64,000 nt of DNA from Dastarcus helophoroides. Lineage: Eukaryota; Arthropoda; Insecta; Coleoptera; Bothrideridae. Below the pieces are notes generated by a model, which did no database searches, was not told the origin of the DNA, and was given only the letters and a program-made list of their open reading frames with translations. Positions 11,615-22,117 of the stretch are shown in pieces (position 1 is the first letter of the stretch; every line of letters begins with the position of its first letter). A program made the position numbers and the translations under genes. The DNA lies in NCBI GenBank assembly GCA_028583605.1, contig CM053337.1, positions 27,638,162-27,702,161 of the forward strand. The letters run 5' to 3'.

Positions 11615-11779
11615 TACAGGGTGTTCAGCGAGGAATGGAAGAGTGCAATAATTCAGAGCTTTCCGTAACTGATTAAAATAAATTTAAAAGTGCTTAACAA
11701 TAAAGTATTTTTTTGTAAATTAAGCCACAGGATTCTCATATCCCAATAGTAAGTGAGGTTAAATGAGGCACCCTGCATA
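11615..11779. mobile_element. MITE with CAGGGTG terminal inverted repeats
   Basis: About 165 bp beginning TACAGGGTGTTCAG and ending GGCACCCTGCATA. Short inverted termini CAGGGTG/CACCCTG are flanked by TA on both sides, as expected of Tc1/mariner non-autonomous elements. No coding capacity. Confidence 0.7.
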
Positions 11780-12429
11780 GGTTGCTTCTGATATTACTGG
11801 GACAAATTTAATTTGATAAGTTCTTGGATTTTTTCCTTTCCTCGTATTTTAGATAATTAGATAGGTAAACCGAATTCAATAAAGAATAATCCCCAATATT
11901 TTGGCGTAAAGTAAATATTTGAATTACAATTTTGTATATCGGGATATTAATCAGGAACATTTGACGGGCGTGCATTTCAATATCCAATGTTATTATGAAT
12001 GATTCTGATGAAAGTTAATCAAATTATCTTACTGAGGATGTAAATATGATTAAATAAAATGAGGTTGAAATACACTAGTGGGTTTTAATTATTTTCGATG
12101 ATTTGGATCAAGATTAACGACCGAAATTATTCAATATATGACATTTATACGTTTCCAACTTTGTGAGCATAATAAATTATAATTCATATATGAGTGCTTT
12201 TTCCACAAGAATTATTATCATTTGCGTGCAAATGGAAAATTTACAAATTTTCATGCACTTTTTTGTTGTTACAATTATGTATAAATTCTAATGGAATATA
12301 CTATTTTGCTCCATATTTTAAGATTTGTCTAAATGTGTTACAATGAACTTGATTCCCATTTCATTCGATTGTAGGTTGTCCTCGTCACTTGTAACTAGTG
12401 TTGCCACCTTTAATTGAGTAAATAAAGTA
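11780..12429. other. AT-rich intergenic DNA
   Basis: I see no gene or element. It contains ordinary AT-rich sequence and a few short hairpins. Confidence 0.4.
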
Positions 12430-13287
12430 TATACCAGTTGTTGACGGGATCTAACAAGATCAAAACCGGTATTTGGTTTCCAAACTTCGAATCTAATAAA
12501 TGTTCAAACCTATTGGTCTGTGCATTAGAATTCTTGTTTTCTGGGAACTTTTTCCTATAGAGCAACCGCTTCGCTAGGTGGCAACGTTTCAACTGTTGGT
12601 AGTTCAGCTACCTATTATTCACTATACACGACTGGAGGGCTGCATGAAATTGTAGTCTAGGTTGCATTCTACTTGCATACGATATTGTTGGCGATGGCCA
12701 CAGTTTCTCTATGGAGCAATAGGTGGCAATACTAAGAAGTCACACGCTTAACGTCCGTGAATTCTTTAGTACTTACTTGTCGGAATATTTGTTAGCATTC
12801 GAGTTGGATGTACTAAACTGACCAGATCTAACAAGATCGAAACCGGTATTTGGTTTCCAAACTTCGAATCTAATAAATGTTCAAACCTATTGGTCTGTGC
12901 ATTAAAATCCTTGTCTTCTGGGAACTTTTTCCTACAGACCAACCGCTTCGCTAGATGGCAACGTTTCAACTGTTGGCAGTTCAGCTACCTAATATTCACT
13001 ATACATGCCTGGAGGGCTGCATGAATTTGTAATCTAGCTTGCATTCTACTTGCATACGACATTGTTGGCGATGGCCATAGTTTCTCTATGGACCAATAGG
13101 TGGTAGTACTAAGAAGTCGCACGTTTGACGTCCGTAAATTCTTTAATACTTACTTGTTGGAACATCTGTTAGCATTCGAGTTGGATATACCAAACGGACG
13201 AGATCTAACAAGATCGAAACCGGTATTTGGTTTCCAAACTTCGAATATAATAAATGTTCAAACCTATTGGTCTGTGCATTAGAATGG
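12430..13287. repeat. 377-bp tandem repeat, about 2.3 copies
   Basis: GATCTAACAAGATC starts at 12448, 12825 and 13202, so the period is 377 bp twice running. The units share AAACCGGTATTTGGTTTCC, CAACCGCTTCGCTAG and TGGCGATGGCCA with scattered substitutions. The third unit stops after the TGGTCTGTGCATT block. The paired minus-strand frames of about 60 residues beginning MKRCHLAKRL are the same repeat read twice. They have no domain and are unlikely to be genes. GC is higher than in the flanks. Confidence 0.9.
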
Positions 13288-15059
13288 TTGTTAAAGGTTA
13301 GAAAAAAAGTACATTGCATCAAAGTAAAGTTCTGTTTATTTTATTTTGTTATTTTGTATGCAAATCAAATGTGAACGAATCTTTAAGGAAGGAATCTTTT
13401 TAAATGAAAGAATCAAATGAATCGATTTAGAAGAATCGAATTGCCCACAGCTAGTCATCATAAAATAGTTGTAATATATCTAAAAATCCTACGTTTGTAG
13501 TCAACACTGGGGACATTTTTTATTTTTTGTTTTATTAAATTCCGCATTCTTGGTAACGAAAAATTATACTAGATATCCTTAAGTGGTTAAGTCAACAAAT
13601 AAATATGATTGGCTAGATTGGTCTATACTTATAGATTAAGAAGTCCCTAAAAATATCTCTAAAAATATAAAGCCCCTAAAAGAATCTCATCCCACTTATT
13701 TACCCCCAAATTTGGGCGAAAACCCCTAATTTGGAAATAGTGTCTCTTACTTCTTTCCTGTTAGCAGAGTCAGAGTTAAAATGCCAAACCCCACGGAACT
13801 GTGTCTGAAAAGGAGGTGGTATATGAGGGGAGCGAGAGGCGGCTACAAGCTTATATAAACGAGCTTGGTTTTGTCTTCAATATTTTGATCTTTTTCGATT
13901 AATCACACAATATTGATCTCTGATCGACACACAGCATATTTCTAATTATGTAAGCATGGAAATTCATTTCTAGCAGTTATTAAATTTATCGCGTAATTTA
14001 TTTAAACACATGAGCGTAAAAACTGTTTTATAGCCCAACTTCCTGATTTTGTGAGTGCGAAAATCAATTCTCGGTCCAAATTATTATTATTATTAGGCGT
14101 TTTAAGTACTTTTGGTTTTGTTGCCGAAAAATTAATTTGTGACAGCAGCCGAAACTTGCCAACGTTGTCAGGTTTTCGTTAGGTGTACAAAATGCATTAT
14201 AGCTGCTGTTTGAACAATTCGAACTGTTGTGTTTGTTATCTCTGTTTGCCCAGTAAATAAAGCTTTGATTAAATAAATATATTTCTGTGTTATAACTGGA
14301 GTGAAATATGAGAACAACTTGCGCGATTAATAAAACAAAAGGGGACAAGTTTCTACGGTGCGGTCTGACGAGTATGCTCATTTTCATGGGAAATGTACCA
14401 AGTGACGAAAAATAATTATTCTTTTATCACAAGACGCATGTAAGGAAGTTTACGGAAAAGTTTCTAACGCATAAAATTCGAAAATTTGGGTGGAGTATCA
14501 ATGCTCTACTAGCGGTAGAGGTGGATTTAAGGGTATGCAACAAGTGCTATAGCCGAGGGGCGCCAACATTTAAAGTCCTCACCAAAGTAGATGGTTTTCA
14601 TTTTTTAGTAGACAAAGAATTTTGGTCACGAAGGTTTGTTACATTTTTTTAGTATAAAAATACTTGGGGTATTGGGGTCCCCACCTTTGATTTACCCATG
14701 GACTCGATTAAGCTGTTGGTAAACAGTTTAATCAAAAAAAAAATTATGTAGTTAAATTGACATGAAATTTTATTAAAATAAGACTAAAAAACAAACAAAA
14801 TCAAATGTCATTTCACTGAATTAATGAGTTTTCGATAAGAGTAATCAATACAAAAACTAAATTGGTTGCAACAGCATAATTGTTTATAACTACGTATTTA
14901 AAAAATAACTTCTTACGTTTGTAACTTTCCATCCGATTATATGGGCAATTAAAAAACACTAAAATAGTTTTTACACTAAGCACCCTTCCGGTTCTTTTTG
15001 TTGACGGATAGAAAGCGAGTTGAGCACTATACTTTATCAAAGAGGCAACCGAATGGGTA
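13288..15059. other. Intergenic DNA, no assigned genes
   Basis: It contains a TATA-like TTATATAAACGAG at about 13851, an (ATT)5-type microsatellite at about 14078-14094, and a segment at 14480-14720 (GCCGAGGGGCGCCAACATT, GGGGTATTGGGGTCCCC) that looks like a decayed dispersed repeat I cannot name. The minus-strand frames 14064-14387 and 14813-15082 have no recognisable domain. Confidence 0.4.
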
Positions 15060-15440
15060 TCATTACGATAAGATCGGCGCATCGAACGGACGGGAAATGG
15101 AAATATGCGCCCATATAATGCCGATTAAATAACTAACTTACGATACGAGGCCGTCCAAGTACCTACTTGGCTATTTTGCTACCTGTAATCAACTGAAACT
15201 CGGGCACGCCGCTGAGTCGATGAAACGCGAGATGGCATCCTGCCAACTTAAGGTTACCGCGATTCTTCTTGCTTTCGTGTGGACGTTTCCCTTTCCTTTC
15301 AACCTGTTGCTCGAAAGTTTCCCTGCGGGTTTTTGCACTTTGAGGAATGAGATTATTCATCACATTGTAACAGTGGCAGATACTGTACGTCGCTCGATCA
15401 ATAAACTGATTTAATATTTAATGCATAGGTAATCCTCCAA
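15060..15440. other. Less AT-rich segment with a possible short ORF
   Basis: About 380 bp with clearly higher GC than its flanks. On the plus strand 15220-15414 encodes 64 residues starting MKREMASCQLKVTAILLAFV, a basic start followed by a hydrophobic run (residues 10-30) that could act as a signal or membrane segment. The opposite strand is also open (15163-15363). I do not recognise either product. It could be a small exon, a conserved regulatory segment or a decayed element. Confidence 0.3.
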
Positions 15441-16869
15441 ATGGCCGGAAAACGGGCTTATCGAATATTTCTGTAGGCCACCGCTGGGCAAATTACTATT
15501 AAAAAGGAATCACTACATCACCTATTACTTTATCAGAAAAAGGATAGAAATTATTTCGAATTACATTACTACTGGCTCAAAAGTAATTCAATTACCCCTT
15601 ACTTAGAAAAAGGAATTAACCACATTTTCAATTACTTGTAGGTTTAACTGCACAACGATAAGATCACAGTAATTTTTCTATTCAGAAATATTTATTTACA
15701 CTTATGGAACATTTTTACATCTGATAGGCCAGTCACGGAAGACATTCAAAATGCGAAGTTTTAACAAAATTCCAAAAGTCTTCAAATTTTGACATGTGGT
15801 TGAAGATAGGTTACTAAATCTAAATCTCATTTTGCACCCCTCTCCGAGGTTCGAAACATGGTTAAAAATTCAAAAATGCAAAAATATTGAAGTGAGAAGT
15901 AAAGCGCTTACTGAGTCGTGTGGTAAACAAAGACAGAATCACCTGAACCCACGATTTGTATCCAGCTGCGATAACTGTGTTTTTGTAACTTGTGTTTTGT
16001 TAAAGATTTCGATTGCTAAAGATCGTAGTTGGCGGTCTGGAGAAGAATTATTAAATTGTTAGATCACGATATTTTTAAAGTGAATAGGTCAGGCACTAAA
16101 GAATTTAAAGTCAACTTTTCTAACAAATTCATAAAAATTTCCAAACTATAACAAGTTTAAAAATGCAGTGCTGAATAAGAATTGCATTAATTTTCAAAAT
16201 TAGCTGGTTTTTAGGATAACTTTCCGCACCTAATTACAAAAGTTTTGCATATAATCAAAAATTTGTTCTGAAAATGAGAAATTTGAAAGTCAAAATCTGA
16301 AGTAAAAAGTCGGATACTCTAGTATCCTGGCCGAATCTTTGAAAATGGGGTCAAACTTTTAAGAGTAAACTTGAAATAGCATCTAATTTTTCTTTAGAAA
16401 ATTCCGATTTTAGGATATTGACCTAAAATGTTAATTTTTTTACTAGATTTCGACTTTAGAAGGTGCGCGTTTTTTAAAATAATGTTAAAATACCCTTTCC
16501 TTTTTTCCTTGCGTAGACGTATAGTTTCTTTTTCTACCTTTAATCCTCGAATTTTCAAAACGTGGATAATTTTACTTTTTGTTCAAAAGTTTAAAATTTT
16601 TAGACAAAGTCAAATTGTAAGATTAAGTCGACGTTTTAAGTTTCGAGAAAAGCTCAAAATTGAATTGAAACTTTGAAAAATGTTGATTTTAAAAAAGTGA
16701 AAGCTTCGAGAAAAAGTCGAAATTTCGATAATAAAATATCTAAATTTTGTAAAAAAAGTCGAATTACAAATTAACATAAAACTTCAGGTAAAAGTCATAA
16801 TTTTTTAAAAATAAATTAGAAAAAAAAGTTATATTTTTTTATATTTTCAAATAAAGACTACTTGATACC
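15441..16869. other. AT-rich DNA without recognisable genes
   Basis: The frame at 15796-16062 (88 residues) shows no domain. From about 16,200 on the sequence grades into A/T-tract units. Confidence 0.4.
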
Positions 16870-17560
16870 GCAGCAGGAATAATTCAAGTTTCCCGCTCAT
16901 ACTCTTACTCTGACGCCGCTAGATGGATCCAAGCACTAGGCATTGACCAATACATTTCCATCCCCGACGATTCACGATCGTCCCCGACCAACGGAAAACA
17001 CCACGAGGAGGGCTGGTAATTAACCACCCTTGCTTGATTCACTCTCTCTGAGTTTGATCTCCAACGAAGAACACCTACCCGAAAATTCCGAACACGGGCC
17101 TTGTGCTTCGACCGATAATTTGCTTTAAGATTATTTACCCGATTAATCTAATAGTGCCACGGCGAAAACTCCAGCTAAAACTGTAAGTCTGCGCATTTCT
17201 TTTTATCCATTTGTCCGAATTTTCTATTTGTATCGTGCTGCATTGTCCAATTGTTGTGAATTGTTTATTTTCGTCCTGACCTAATACGACCACGTACTTG
17301 TTAAAACGAGCAAGTTCTAGGTGAAATTTGAATTCTATTCGAGTTTCGGCCGAAGAATTAATTTTTATTCTCTTGTCGAGTAATATTTTATATTTCCTCG
17401 ATTGTAATCGCCCTTGGAAGATTTCCTAATCGCGTGCAAATGCTTTAATAGCTAATTTGAGAGTCGGCGACTTGACGCCCCTTTTATTTTATTTTTCTGT
17501 TTAGTTGCACGTGTAGAAACTCGTTAGACGCCATTTTCTAGTATTTACCAGTGACGTGTC
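16870..17560 (+). other. Less AT-rich unassigned segment with open stretch and donor-like site
   Basis: About 700 bp of more balanced composition inside A/T-tract DNA. A frame of about 55 codons is open across 16866-17020, reading SYSYSDAARWIQALGI and then SIPDDSRSSPTNG before a stop. A consensus-like splice donor (CTGTAAGTCTG) lies at about 17187-17197. The open frame could be an exon fragment, a 5' leader or a decayed element. No family is recognised. Confidence 0.3.
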
Positions 17561-17565
17561 TCTTA

Positions 17566-17685
17566 GTGCTGTCTTCTGTGGTTGACACGCAGTGCACCAA
17601 CCCTTGGTTGACACACAGTGCGCCTTCTGTGGGTGACACGCAGTGCTACCATCTATTGGTTGACACGCAGTACACTACTTGACAT
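17566..17685 (+). repeat. Minisatellite of 25-27 bp units, about 4.5 copies
   Basis: Units start at 17566, 17592, 17618, 17643 and 17670 (partial). Each begins GTGC or GTAC, has a variable middle, and ends GGTTGACACGCA or a one-base variant. The conserved core is TTGACACGCAGTGC. A (TG)7-8 microsatellite follows at about 17819-17834. Confidence 0.85.
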
Positions 17686-17985
17686 TTCTCTGGCGCAATC
17701 TCGCGTTCATAGACACAATTGCATCTGTCACTTGTCTTGTCTATGATACCAACACTCCGTTAGTGACATTTGCAATTTCCCTGTTGGACAGTGTTGCCAA
17801 TAAGCATTCTAATTATTGTGTGTGTGTGTGTGTGGAGCGAGTTTTAGCTGTGGTTATCTTCGTATACCCGCTTGTTCCTTTCCTTATCTTCCATTCACCC
17901 ACCACGTTTTATTTTATTTTATTTTTAATAATTTATATCGAGTACGGTATAATACTTAATTTACATAAAAGTCGAAATTTCAAGA

Positions 17986-18069
17986 AAGTCGTTTTTCTAC
18001 ATCGAAATTTTCATAAAAGCTCAAAACTTGGAGAAATATACCCAAAATTTTGAACACAGCTTTAACATT
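17986..18069 (+). repeat. Left member of an 84-bp direct repeat
   Basis: AAAGTCGTTTTTCTACATCG, then AAAACTTGGAGAAATATACCC and on to the LINE fragment. The right member at 18663-18746 matches with scattered substitutions and small indels. Confidence 0.75.
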
Positions 18070-18662
18070 TTTTGCCTAAATATTGGAAAGCAATCTACCG
18101 TCGACAAATAATCATAAACAGGATTATACCAAAAATTAATAAGTATAGAAATAAAATGGATAGCGAGGATGAACATACTGCTGGAAAAGGAAAAAGAAAG
18201 AAAAGCGCTCAAGATCTAGTAGACTTCTTCGGAAAGAGCAGCAAAACTTTTAGAACACCAATAAAAAAGAATACAAGGGAAGAAGAAGATAAACTCGACG
18301 CCTTACAAAATATGATGCGCCAGTTGATAGCTGAACAAAAGGAAATAAAAGAAACATTATTAAAAATAGGTGATGAACAAACAAAAGTCATGGAAGAAAT
18401 AGTGAAAATTAAACAAGAAAATACTAAATTGAAACAAGAAAACGAACACATAAAAGAGGAAAATAAAAGAATTGTTGAAGAAATGAAAGAAGTAAAACAT
18501 TCCGTAGAAAGTCTAGAAAAATAAAAAAGAAAAAACAATATAGTAATAAACGGATTATCGCTAGAAAACAAAGAAACAAAGATATGGCAAGACAAATGGA
18601 AGAAATAACAAGAATGTTAGAACAATATGTAGGAATAAAAGTCAATGTCAAAAAGGTGATAA
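18070..18662 (+). mobile_element. LINE ORF1 fragment
   Basis: A ~590-bp piece of a two-ORF LINE, bounded exactly by the 84-bp direct repeats. Only ORF1 sequence is present. ORF2 and the 3' tail are missing, so it is not a simple 5'-truncated insertion. Confidence 0.65.
18156..18524 (+). pseudogene. LINE ORF1 protein, coiled-coil part
   Basis: ORF1 proteins of LINEs bind element RNA and trimerise through a coiled coil. The start at 18156 (MDSEDEHTAGKGKRKKSAQD) is preferred over the upstream ATG at 18072 because the intervening 28 residues look non-coding. Residues ~45-120 form a heptad-rich coiled coil (LIAEQKEIKETLLKIG, then KIKQENTKLKQENEHIKEEN). A stop at 18522 is followed by the conserved-looking KNNIVINGL segment, typical of the region after the coiled coil in this ORF1 type, so the stop is a lesion. 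The sequence is cut at about 18660. A related, longer ORF1 lies at 33148-33825. Confidence 0.75.
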
Positions 18663-18746
18663 AAAGTCGTTTTTCTACGTCGAAATTTTCAAAAAAGGTC
18701 AAAACTTGGAGAAATATTCCCAAAATTTTAAACCAAGTTTAAAAGT
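18663..18746 (+). repeat. Right member of the 84-bp direct repeat
   Basis: Matches 17986-18069, and continues into ordinary A/T-tract DNA. Confidence 0.75.
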
Positions 18747-20110
18747 TTTCAGAAAAAAATCTAAATTTTAGTTTGAATTTTTCAAATATTTAAAAAAAAG
18801 TTGAAAGTTTAAAGAAAGTCAAAATTTTAATAGTCAAACGTTTGAACAAACTTTGAAGTTTTCAAAAAAATATATTTCGAAAAAATCGAATATATGAAAA
18901 AACTAAATTTTTATAAAAAGTTAAAATTTTGAGAAAATGTCGACGTTTTCTTTAAACAATTTAGAATTTTCAAAAAAGTCAAAATTCTGAATTCTAGAAA
19001 AATCTAATTTAAATTAAAAGAAGAAATTAGATTTTTCAAAGGATCCGATAACACAAAAGTCAACATTACCAGAAAGTGGAAGTTTTTTAAAAAAAATCGA
19101 AGTTTAGCGAATTGTGCAAATATTGAAATTTTGAAAATGTCATTTGGAGTAGTAAAAATTTTGAAAATAAAAAATGAAAAATTTTAAATTCCCAATTTTC
19201 ATAATAAGTCGAAATAATCAAATAGGTCAAACTGTTCAAAAAAATTAAAATTTTCAATAAAAATCGAAGTCAATATTAAATAAAATGCGTCATTTTCTGA
19301 AAATCAAAATATTGCAGAAAAGTCGAAATTTTGAAAAAGTGGAAGTATTAAAAAATAAAAAAATCAGATATCTCAGTAAATTTATAAAATTCAAAATTTT
19401 AAAAAAATTCAAATTTGTAAGAATAATTTAACCAACAAAAGTCGAAATTTCGAAAAATTAGATTTTAAAAAGTTATAAAGTTTTAATAAAAAAGAAAACT
19501 TTGGAAAGAGGGCAATAATTTCAAAAATGAATCGTTTTAGTAAAGCCCAAATATTTGACATTTCCAACCCTTATTTCGTGGAATTCTTTAATATTCATAA
19601 CTATTAAACTTTATTAACGATAAAAACGCAACAAAATTTAAAAATTTCACAAGGTTTTGATAAATATTTGCTAACACCGGACCAGGTTTCGCATTTCTGC
19701 ATCATCGGCGGTCATACCAGTAATTTTTTTAGCCGTTATTATGCTAACAAGCTCCATGGATCAGTTATGAAGTCCAAATTTGTCAAAAAATTCAAAACTT
19801 CGAGATAAAGTCAAAATATTCAAAGATAAATTCCAATTTTAAAAAGTGAGTCACATTTATAAGGAAGATAAAATTGTCAATAAAGAAAATTTTTAATGAA
19901 GACAAAATTTTGAAAATACTAAAAATTTTCGAAAAGTTAGAATTTTTGAAAAAATTAAAATTTTTCAAAAAAATCACATTTTTCCAAAAAAAAAATGAAA
20001 TACAAAAACAAAGGCGAAAAAGCCGACACTTTAAAAATTACGAATTATCGACAAATGTCAACATTTTCAGAAGCCAAAATTTCGAGAAAAAGTCGAAATA
20101 GAAAAATGTT
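18747..20110. repeat. Quasi-periodic A-tract DNA
   Basis: No gene. Recurrent AAAAAGTCGAAATT / TTTTCAAAAAAGTC words. A short non-periodic island at about 19,540-19,770 (CACCGGACCAGGTTTCGCAT) is unassigned. Confidence 0.7.
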
Positions 20111-21964
20111 TGTAGTTTATATTTTTGTTAGAAAATTGCGACAAAAGTGCACACATAAGAAATGGGCACGTTGTAAGCAATGCCAAGGGTTAATTTGTGT
20201 TAATTAATTCAAAGATTTTTGGAAAGGGCACGAAAGGGTATATTGTTGTGCCAAATTTCATTTAATTATCTGCACACGTTTCGCAGCTATTAACTAAAAA
20301 CTATAATCAGGAACTAACGTTACACACCCTTCAATTCGGAAACGAAGCGTTATACGACATATGTCTATGTGAACTATTCGTCTTATTTTGGGCTCTCAAA
20401 CACGTACCTGAATTTATGGCTTTACATTTAGAATCACCTTGTATATTATGGAAAGTAAGGGGCTTGGATTTCGCAATTGCCCAGGGACAGTAAATTATCT
20501 CGACGGTTTTTTTTAAGTAATTATTTTAGGAAAAAATAAGGTTTTAAATGCATTTTGAGAAAAAGGAAAATTTGACAAAAACAATAATAAAAACTTCCTT
20601 GAAATTTCGATAAATAATTCGACATTTTGGATAAAAATTTAAAATAAATGAACATTTTTGTAAATGAATTTAATTTAAAGTTTTAAAATACTTTTTTCTC
20701 AAAAAAGAAAAAAATTGAAAGCATAAATTTGGAGAGAGAAAAAACAAGATGTGAAAAGAATTACAAAATTATTTGATTTTCGGATTTCGACTGAAAGATA
20801 AAAAAACTGTAGTATACATAGAATAAAGTATTTCGAAAAGATTATTTTTGGAACGTTTAGATAAAAGTTGAAATTCCAAACAAAAAAAATAAATTAGTTT
20901 ATAAAAATAAATCCCAAATTTTAGAATTTATTCACGGATTTCTGAAGAAAAGATCTACCAGAAACTGAATAAATAATTAGTAAATGAAATAAATTTGTGG
21001 ACTAAATATATAATATTCGATTTTTTATGTTTTGTTAATACTTCATTTTTACTTTGAAATATGTGTTAAGATAGGCTTAGGGGTGAGGGGGCACAAGCCA
21101 CCCTTGGGTGCGCTATTGCTTCTACCATACATAAGAAAAGGGCCTTCCTATATCGAGTGATTCCCAGGCCCCTTATAAAAACTCAATCGGATCCTATGTT
21201 GGTTTAGCGCATGTCTTTGTATTAGGGTAGTGCTAATGATGAATCAATAGTTACGAGAAAAATATAAATAATTTATTATTGTTGCGCGTTGTCAGCGGGA
21301 CAAGTGCCACATGCTCATGTGCTCTTTTGGACAAGTAGCTACTGATTATTACACCGGATATTATTCTCGAACCGGTAACGAGCAGCATATCAGTAAATTC
21401 ATTTTCTCTGGCTAATTTTTTTTTGTTTTGGCTTTTGTCGACTTACTTCTTTCATTAATTTCGTCCACGAGAGAATATGGAAGTGTAAACATTGTCACGA
21501 ATTCATCACTTTTGACATAAACCATTTTAAGCGAGTCAAGTAACTTGCTTCCCTCGCCGCTTGCGAATAAAATTATTCTCAAACCAGAATCGATAAGTTA
21601 ATCGGCTATTATCTTATGAGAATAGCTTAAAGACTTTCCTTATTTTCAAATAAATTAATTTTGCTCCTTGTTGAAACTCGTCATCTTTAATGAAACGATT
21701 TCTCACTGTGGAGGTATAATAATATAAATCGTAAATATGACTACTCCATTAATTGCATTTACCTTTTGTAAATTATTGCAGAAGAATGGATACAGCTGGT
21801 CAATTTATTTCGAAAAGATTTTTATCGTAAAGCTGATATTTTTGAAATAAACACTTCTTTAGATGATTGAACAATTTTGGGGGTAAACTTATGATTTCGA
21901 AATCACCATCACGCGTCACAACTACGCGTTACCAATATTCTCTGACATTACCAGTAACTATTAA
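20111..21964. other. Intergenic DNA, no genes recognised
   Basis: AT-rich. A less AT-rich patch at 21,065-21,210 (GAGGGGGCACAAGCCACCC) and the sequence at 20,225-20,460, which ends AATCACCTTGTATATTA (a mariner-like terminus without a visible partner), are probably old element remnants. I cannot assign them. Confidence 0.35.
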
Positions 21965-22117
21965 CATTAGAGCATGTGATGACGCAAATTAATCTGATGG
22001 TGAAACGAAACCGCATGTTTATCTCCTATCTAAAATTCTCAACGCTCCTAAGATGTTTAAAATTCAAAATGCGTGATCTGCATCGGAGTTTGAACCTGCA
22101 ACCTCTCCAGCGACATA
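21965..22117 (-). mobile_element. tRNA-derived SINE, body and B box (interrupted copy)
   Basis: On the minus strand CTGGAGAGGTTGCAGGTTCA contains a B box (GGTTCAAACTCC, ~22108-22086), followed by GATCACGCATTTTGAATTTT and a tail. The tail and body align with the SINE at 39829-40022 (shared AACATTAGAGCAT and AATGCGTGA words). The A-box half lies on the far side of LINE copy b at 23705-23740. Confidence 0.65.

Noticed and set aside
12410..12969. Two similar ~60-residue minus frames beginning MKRCHLAKRL
   Set aside because: They repeat only because the 377-bp DNA unit repeats; substitutions show no codon-position bias that I can see.
13845..13900. Core promoter from TTATATAAACGAG
   Set aside because: An isolated TATA-like word in AT-rich DNA with no downstream gene or LTR; not reported as a promoter.
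17566..17685. CRISPR-like array
   Set aside because: Units are tandem with 25-27 bp period and conserved cores but no unique spacers of constant length, and the genome is eukaryotic.
17679..18053. 124-residue plus frame with hydrophobic segments
   Set aside because: It spans a (TG)n microsatellite and A/T-tract DNA, with no domain or homologous pattern.
18209..18723. Minus frames opposite the LINE ORF1 fragment
   Set aside because: Serine/phenylalanine-rich complements of a lysine/glutamate coiled coil.
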